Positions 62,031 through 64,000 of a stretch of 64,000 nucleotides of DNA are shown here, one piece after another. Positions within the stretch are counted from its first letter, which is position 1. Every line of letters starts with the position of its first letter. The position numbers and the translations under genes were made by a program. Origin of the DNA: Massilia brevitalea (GTDB lineage Bacteria; Pseudomonadota; Gammaproteobacteria; Burkholderiales; Burkholderiaceae_D); the NCBI RefSeq assembly GCF_030711405.1, contig NZ_JAULSI010000019.1, forward strand, positions 1-64,000, given 5' to 3'. The notes below the pieces were generated by a model. The model searched no databases. It was not told the origin of the DNA and was given only the letters and a program-made list of their open reading frames with translations.

Positions 62031-62684
62031 ATGAAAAAGAGTAAAGTCGTCACCACTCTGCCCATGGCCGGCCTGTCGCAGGGAAGCGAAACCCTGGGAA
62101 TCATCGGTCCGGCCGCTTCTGGGTTGAATTTAGCTAATCATTTCCTCATTGCCATGCCGTCCATGGAAGATCCGATCTTCGGCGGCGCGGTGGTGTACAT
62201 CTGCGAACACAACGAAAAAGGCGTGCTCGGGGTCGTCATCAACAAGCCGACCGACATGACCATGGACGTGCTGTTCGACCGCATCGACCTGAAGGTGGCC
62301 GATGGCCTGCGTTCCGGCGTGGTGGACGAGCCGATCATGTTCGGCGGCCCGGTCCAGGACGACCGCGGCTTCGTGCTGCACAGCCCGGGCGGCCGCTATT
62401 CGTCCTCGCTCAACGTCACCGAGGAAGTGGCGTTCACCACCTCGATCGACGTGCTCGAGGCGGTCGCCGGCGGCACCGGCCCGGAGCGCATGCTGGTCTC
62501 GATCGGCTATGCCGGCTGGAGCCCGGGTCAACTGGAAGAAGAGCTCTTGCGCAACGGCTGGCTGACGGTGGGCGCCGACGCCCACGTGCTGTTCGACCTG
62601 CCGATCGAGGAGCGCTACAATGCCGCCATCAAACTGCTTGGCATCGACCCGATGATGCTCGCCACCGAGGCCGGCCATGCGTGA
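62031..62684 (+). CDS. YqgE/AlgH family protein
   Basis: A 217-residue protein of the YqgE/AlgH (UPF0301) family. The core begins [20 protein letters not shown], with [28 protein letters not shown] and [16 protein letters not shown] following; no catalytic role is established. About 30 residues precede the usual family start, and TTG 62127 would give the common length, but the ribosome site favours ATG 62031. It overlaps ruvX by 4 bases, a conserved pairing. Confidence 0.93.
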   Translation: MKKSKVVTTLPMAGLSQGSETLGIIGPAASGLNLANHFLIAMPSMEDPIFGGAVVYICEHNEKGVLGVVINKPTDMTMDVLFDRIDLKVADGLRSGVVDEPIMFGGPVQDDRGFVLHSPGGRYSSSLNVTEEVAFTTSIDVLEAVAGGTGPERMLVSIGYAGWSPGQLEEELLRNGWLTVGADAHVLFDLPIEERYNAAIKLLGIDPMMLATEAGHA

Positions 62685-63079
62685 CAATGCCTGACATCGT
62701 TTTTGGATTCGACTTCGGCGTCAAACGCATCGGCATTGCGATGGGCAACACCCTTACCGGGCAAGCCCAGCCGCTTTCCATTGTCGATGCGATCGACAAC
62801 GCCACCCGCTTCAAGCTGATCGGCGCCCTGATCGACGAATGGCGCCCGGCGCGCCTGGTCGTCGGCGAGCCGCGCCATCCCGACGGCGCCGAGCACGACA
62901 TGACCCTGCGCGCACGCCGCTTCGCCAACCAATTGCACGGCCGCTTCAACCTGCCCGTCGAGCTGGTCGACGAGCGCTATTCTTCCGTTGTCATTCCCGC
63001 CAAGCGCGGCGAGCGCATCGACGCGAAAGCGGCCGCCATTATTTTGCAACAGTACTTTGACGACCATGCCAACAACTAA
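62681..63079 (+). CDS. ruvX: RuvX/YqgF Holliday-junction resolvase-like / pre-16S rRNA nuclease
   Basis: A 132-residue RNase H-fold protein. The first Asp is in [17 protein letters not shown], then [15 protein letters not shown], and the catalytic Glu/Asp in [11 protein letters not shown] with a last Asp in [15 protein letters not shown]. It is expected to process 16S rRNA 5' ends or resolve junctions. GTG 62681 overlaps the yqgE stop; ATG 62687 is an alternative. pyrR overlaps its end. Confidence 0.95.
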   Translation: MTMPDIVFGFDFGVKRIGIAMGNTLTGQAQPLSIVDAIDNATRFKLIGALIDEWRPARLVVGEPRHPDGAEHDMTLRARRFANQLHGRFNLPVELVDERYSSVVIPAKRGERIDAKAAAIILQQYFDDHANN

Positions 63080-63593
63080 CATCGACTTCGATGCCGAGGC
63101 GCTGTACCGCACCTTGCTCGAACAGGTACGCACGGGCCTTGCCGGCGTAACGGATGCCGCCATCGTCGGCATCCATTCGGGCGGCGCCTGGCTGGCCGAA
63201 CGCCTGGCCGGAGACCTGGATTTGAAGGACCGACTCGGCTTCATCGACGTCTCGTTCTACCGCGACGATTATGCGAAAAAGGGCCTGCATCCCGACGTGA
63301 AGCCGACCCACATCGGCTTCAACGTCGACGGCGCCACCATCGTGCTGGTCGACGACGTGCTGTACACCGGCCGCACCACGCGCGCCGCGATCAACGTGCT
63401 GTTCGACTACGGCCGCCCGCAGTGCATCCGGCTGGCGGCGCTGGCCGACCGCGGCGGACGCGAACTGCCGGTGGCGCCGGATTTCGTGGGCGTGCGCACC
63501 GCGCTGCAAAGCGGCCAATCGCTGTCGCTGGCGCGCGACGGCGCCGGCCAACTCTCGCTCACCATCGAAGACGACAATGCCGAAACTGCATAA
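63066..63593 (+). CDS. pyrR: PyrR-type phosphoribosyltransferase / pyrimidine regulator
   Basis: 175 residues with a PRTase fold. The PRPP loop is [19 protein letters not shown], with [15 protein letters not shown] before it and [20 protein letters not shown] after. PyrR binds pyr mRNA in Gram-positives or acts as UPRTase; in betaproteobacteria the RNA role is unproven. ATG 63066 lies inside the end of ruvX (14-base overlap). Its stop overlaps pyrB by 17 bases. Confidence 0.93.
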   Translation: MPTTNIDFDAEALYRTLLEQVRTGLAGVTDAAIVGIHSGGAWLAERLAGDLDLKDRLGFIDVSFYRDDYAKKGLHPDVKPTHIGFNVDGATIVLVDDVLYTGRTTRAAINVLFDYGRPQCIRLAALADRGGRELPVAPDFVGVRTALQSGQSLSLARDGAGQLSLTIEDDNAETA

Positions 63594-64000
63594 TCATCCG
63601 CAACTCAACAAGAACGGCGAGCTGCAGCACCTGCTGACGATCGAGGGTTTGCCGAAGGCGATCATCCACCACATCCTCGATACGGCCCAGAGTTTTGTGG
63701 GCATCTCCGACCGCGAAGTCAAGAAGGTGCCGCTGATGCGCGGCAAAAGCGTGTTCAACCTGTTTTTTGAAAACAGCACACGCACCCGCACCACGTTCGA
63801 GATCGCCTCCAAGCGCCTGTCGGCCGACGTCATCAACCTGAACATCCAGGCCTCGTCGACCAGCAAGGGCGAGTCGCTGCTCGACACCATCGACAACCTG
63901 GCGGCCATGCATGCCGACATGTTCGTGGTGCGCCACGCGCAGTCCGGCGCGCCCTACCTGATCGCCCAGCACCTGAACCGCATGGGCCAGAACGACATCC
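63577..64000 (+). CDS. pyrB: Aspartate carbamoyltransferase, catalytic subunit (partial, runs off window)
   Basis: The first 141 residues of the pyrimidine pathway enzyme joining aspartate and carbamoyl phosphate. The carbamoyl-phosphate site [19 protein letters not shown], then [19 protein letters not shown] and a [14 protein letters not shown] segment, all match PyrB. The ATG at 63577 lies within the end of pyrR. A dihydroorotase-like partner would be expected downstream. Confidence 0.97.
   Translation, partial: MPKLHNHPQLNKNGELQHLLTIEGLPKAIIHHILDTAQSFVGISDREVKKVPLMRGKSVFNLFFENSTRTRTTFEIASKRLSADVINLNIQASSTSKGESLLDTIDNLAAMHADMFVVRHAQSGAPYLIAQHLNRMGQNDI

Overview
The window looks like a chromosomal segment of a GC-rich betaproteobacterium, most likely Oxalobacteraceae and close to Massilia. 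This rests on protein character and gene order, not on a database search. The supporting blocks are: ffh near a CcsA-like gene, a PP0621-type gene, pilS and pilR; aroQ-accB-accC-prmA-(zinc-ribbon DUF3426)-PfkB kinase; hemL-thiD-rubredoxin-pilGHIJL; and yqgE-ruvX-pyrR-pyrB. Almost all of it is ordinary core genome with short intergenic gaps. I see no prophage, insertion sequence, CRISPR array, tRNA or rRNA.

Layout. 0.3-3.2 kb: two tandem alkaline phosphatases, the first a predicted lipoprotein. 3.4-5.4 kb: a SWIB-domain protein with an Ala/Lys-rich arm, then ffh, both on the minus strand. 5.7-8.3 kb: an SsuA/TauA-type ABC importer operon. 8.6-13.1 kb: CcsA-like protein, small zinc-ribbon protein, PilS/PilR two-component pair and a micro-protein. 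13.1-17.9 kb: class Ia ribonucleotide reductase nrdA-nrdB behind a promoter with two NrdR-like boxes. 18.4-20.9 kb: a histone H1-like Ala/Lys repeat gene with two in-frame amber codons. 21.0-21.5 kb: YggT. 21.7-28.9 kb: a long minus-strand block (hypothetical, tlpA-like, aroQ, accB, accC, prmA, DUF3426, PfkB kinase). 29.0-38.1 kb: a plus-strand block (mpl, yqiA, ubiC, RNase II-type exonuclease, small proteins, TonB-like, aroE, mtgA, CorA-like). 38.1-43.8 kb: methyltransferase, membrane protein, gene remnant, outer-membrane barrel, secreted protein and a GH19 enzyme. 44.0-47.6 kb: siderophore receptor plus PepSY membrane protein behind a Fur box. 48.2-50.3 kb: hemL and thiD (minus). 50.4-60.2 kb: rubredoxin and a Pil-Chp chemosensory operon ending in a 1900-residue CheA-type kinase. 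60.3-64.0 kb: photolyase, then yqgE, ruvX, pyrR and the start of pyrB.

The main non-genic structure is a family of palindromic intergenic elements (core GTGGGCAC...GTGCCCAC). They usually occur as a head-to-head pair enclosing 110-170 bp, at seven or more sites, with one locus of three tandem 196-bp copies. The strongest genic oddity is the H1-like gene. Its frame stays open for 820 codons except for two TAG codons, both AAG-to-TAG at equivalent positions of a duplicated 132-bp unit. TAG is used as a normal stop by other genes here, so this is not a recoded genome. I found no convincing new multi-gene system; the best leads are the repeat family, the amber-interrupted H1-like gene, and a TTTAC-N5 triple repeat in front of an outer-membrane barrel gene.
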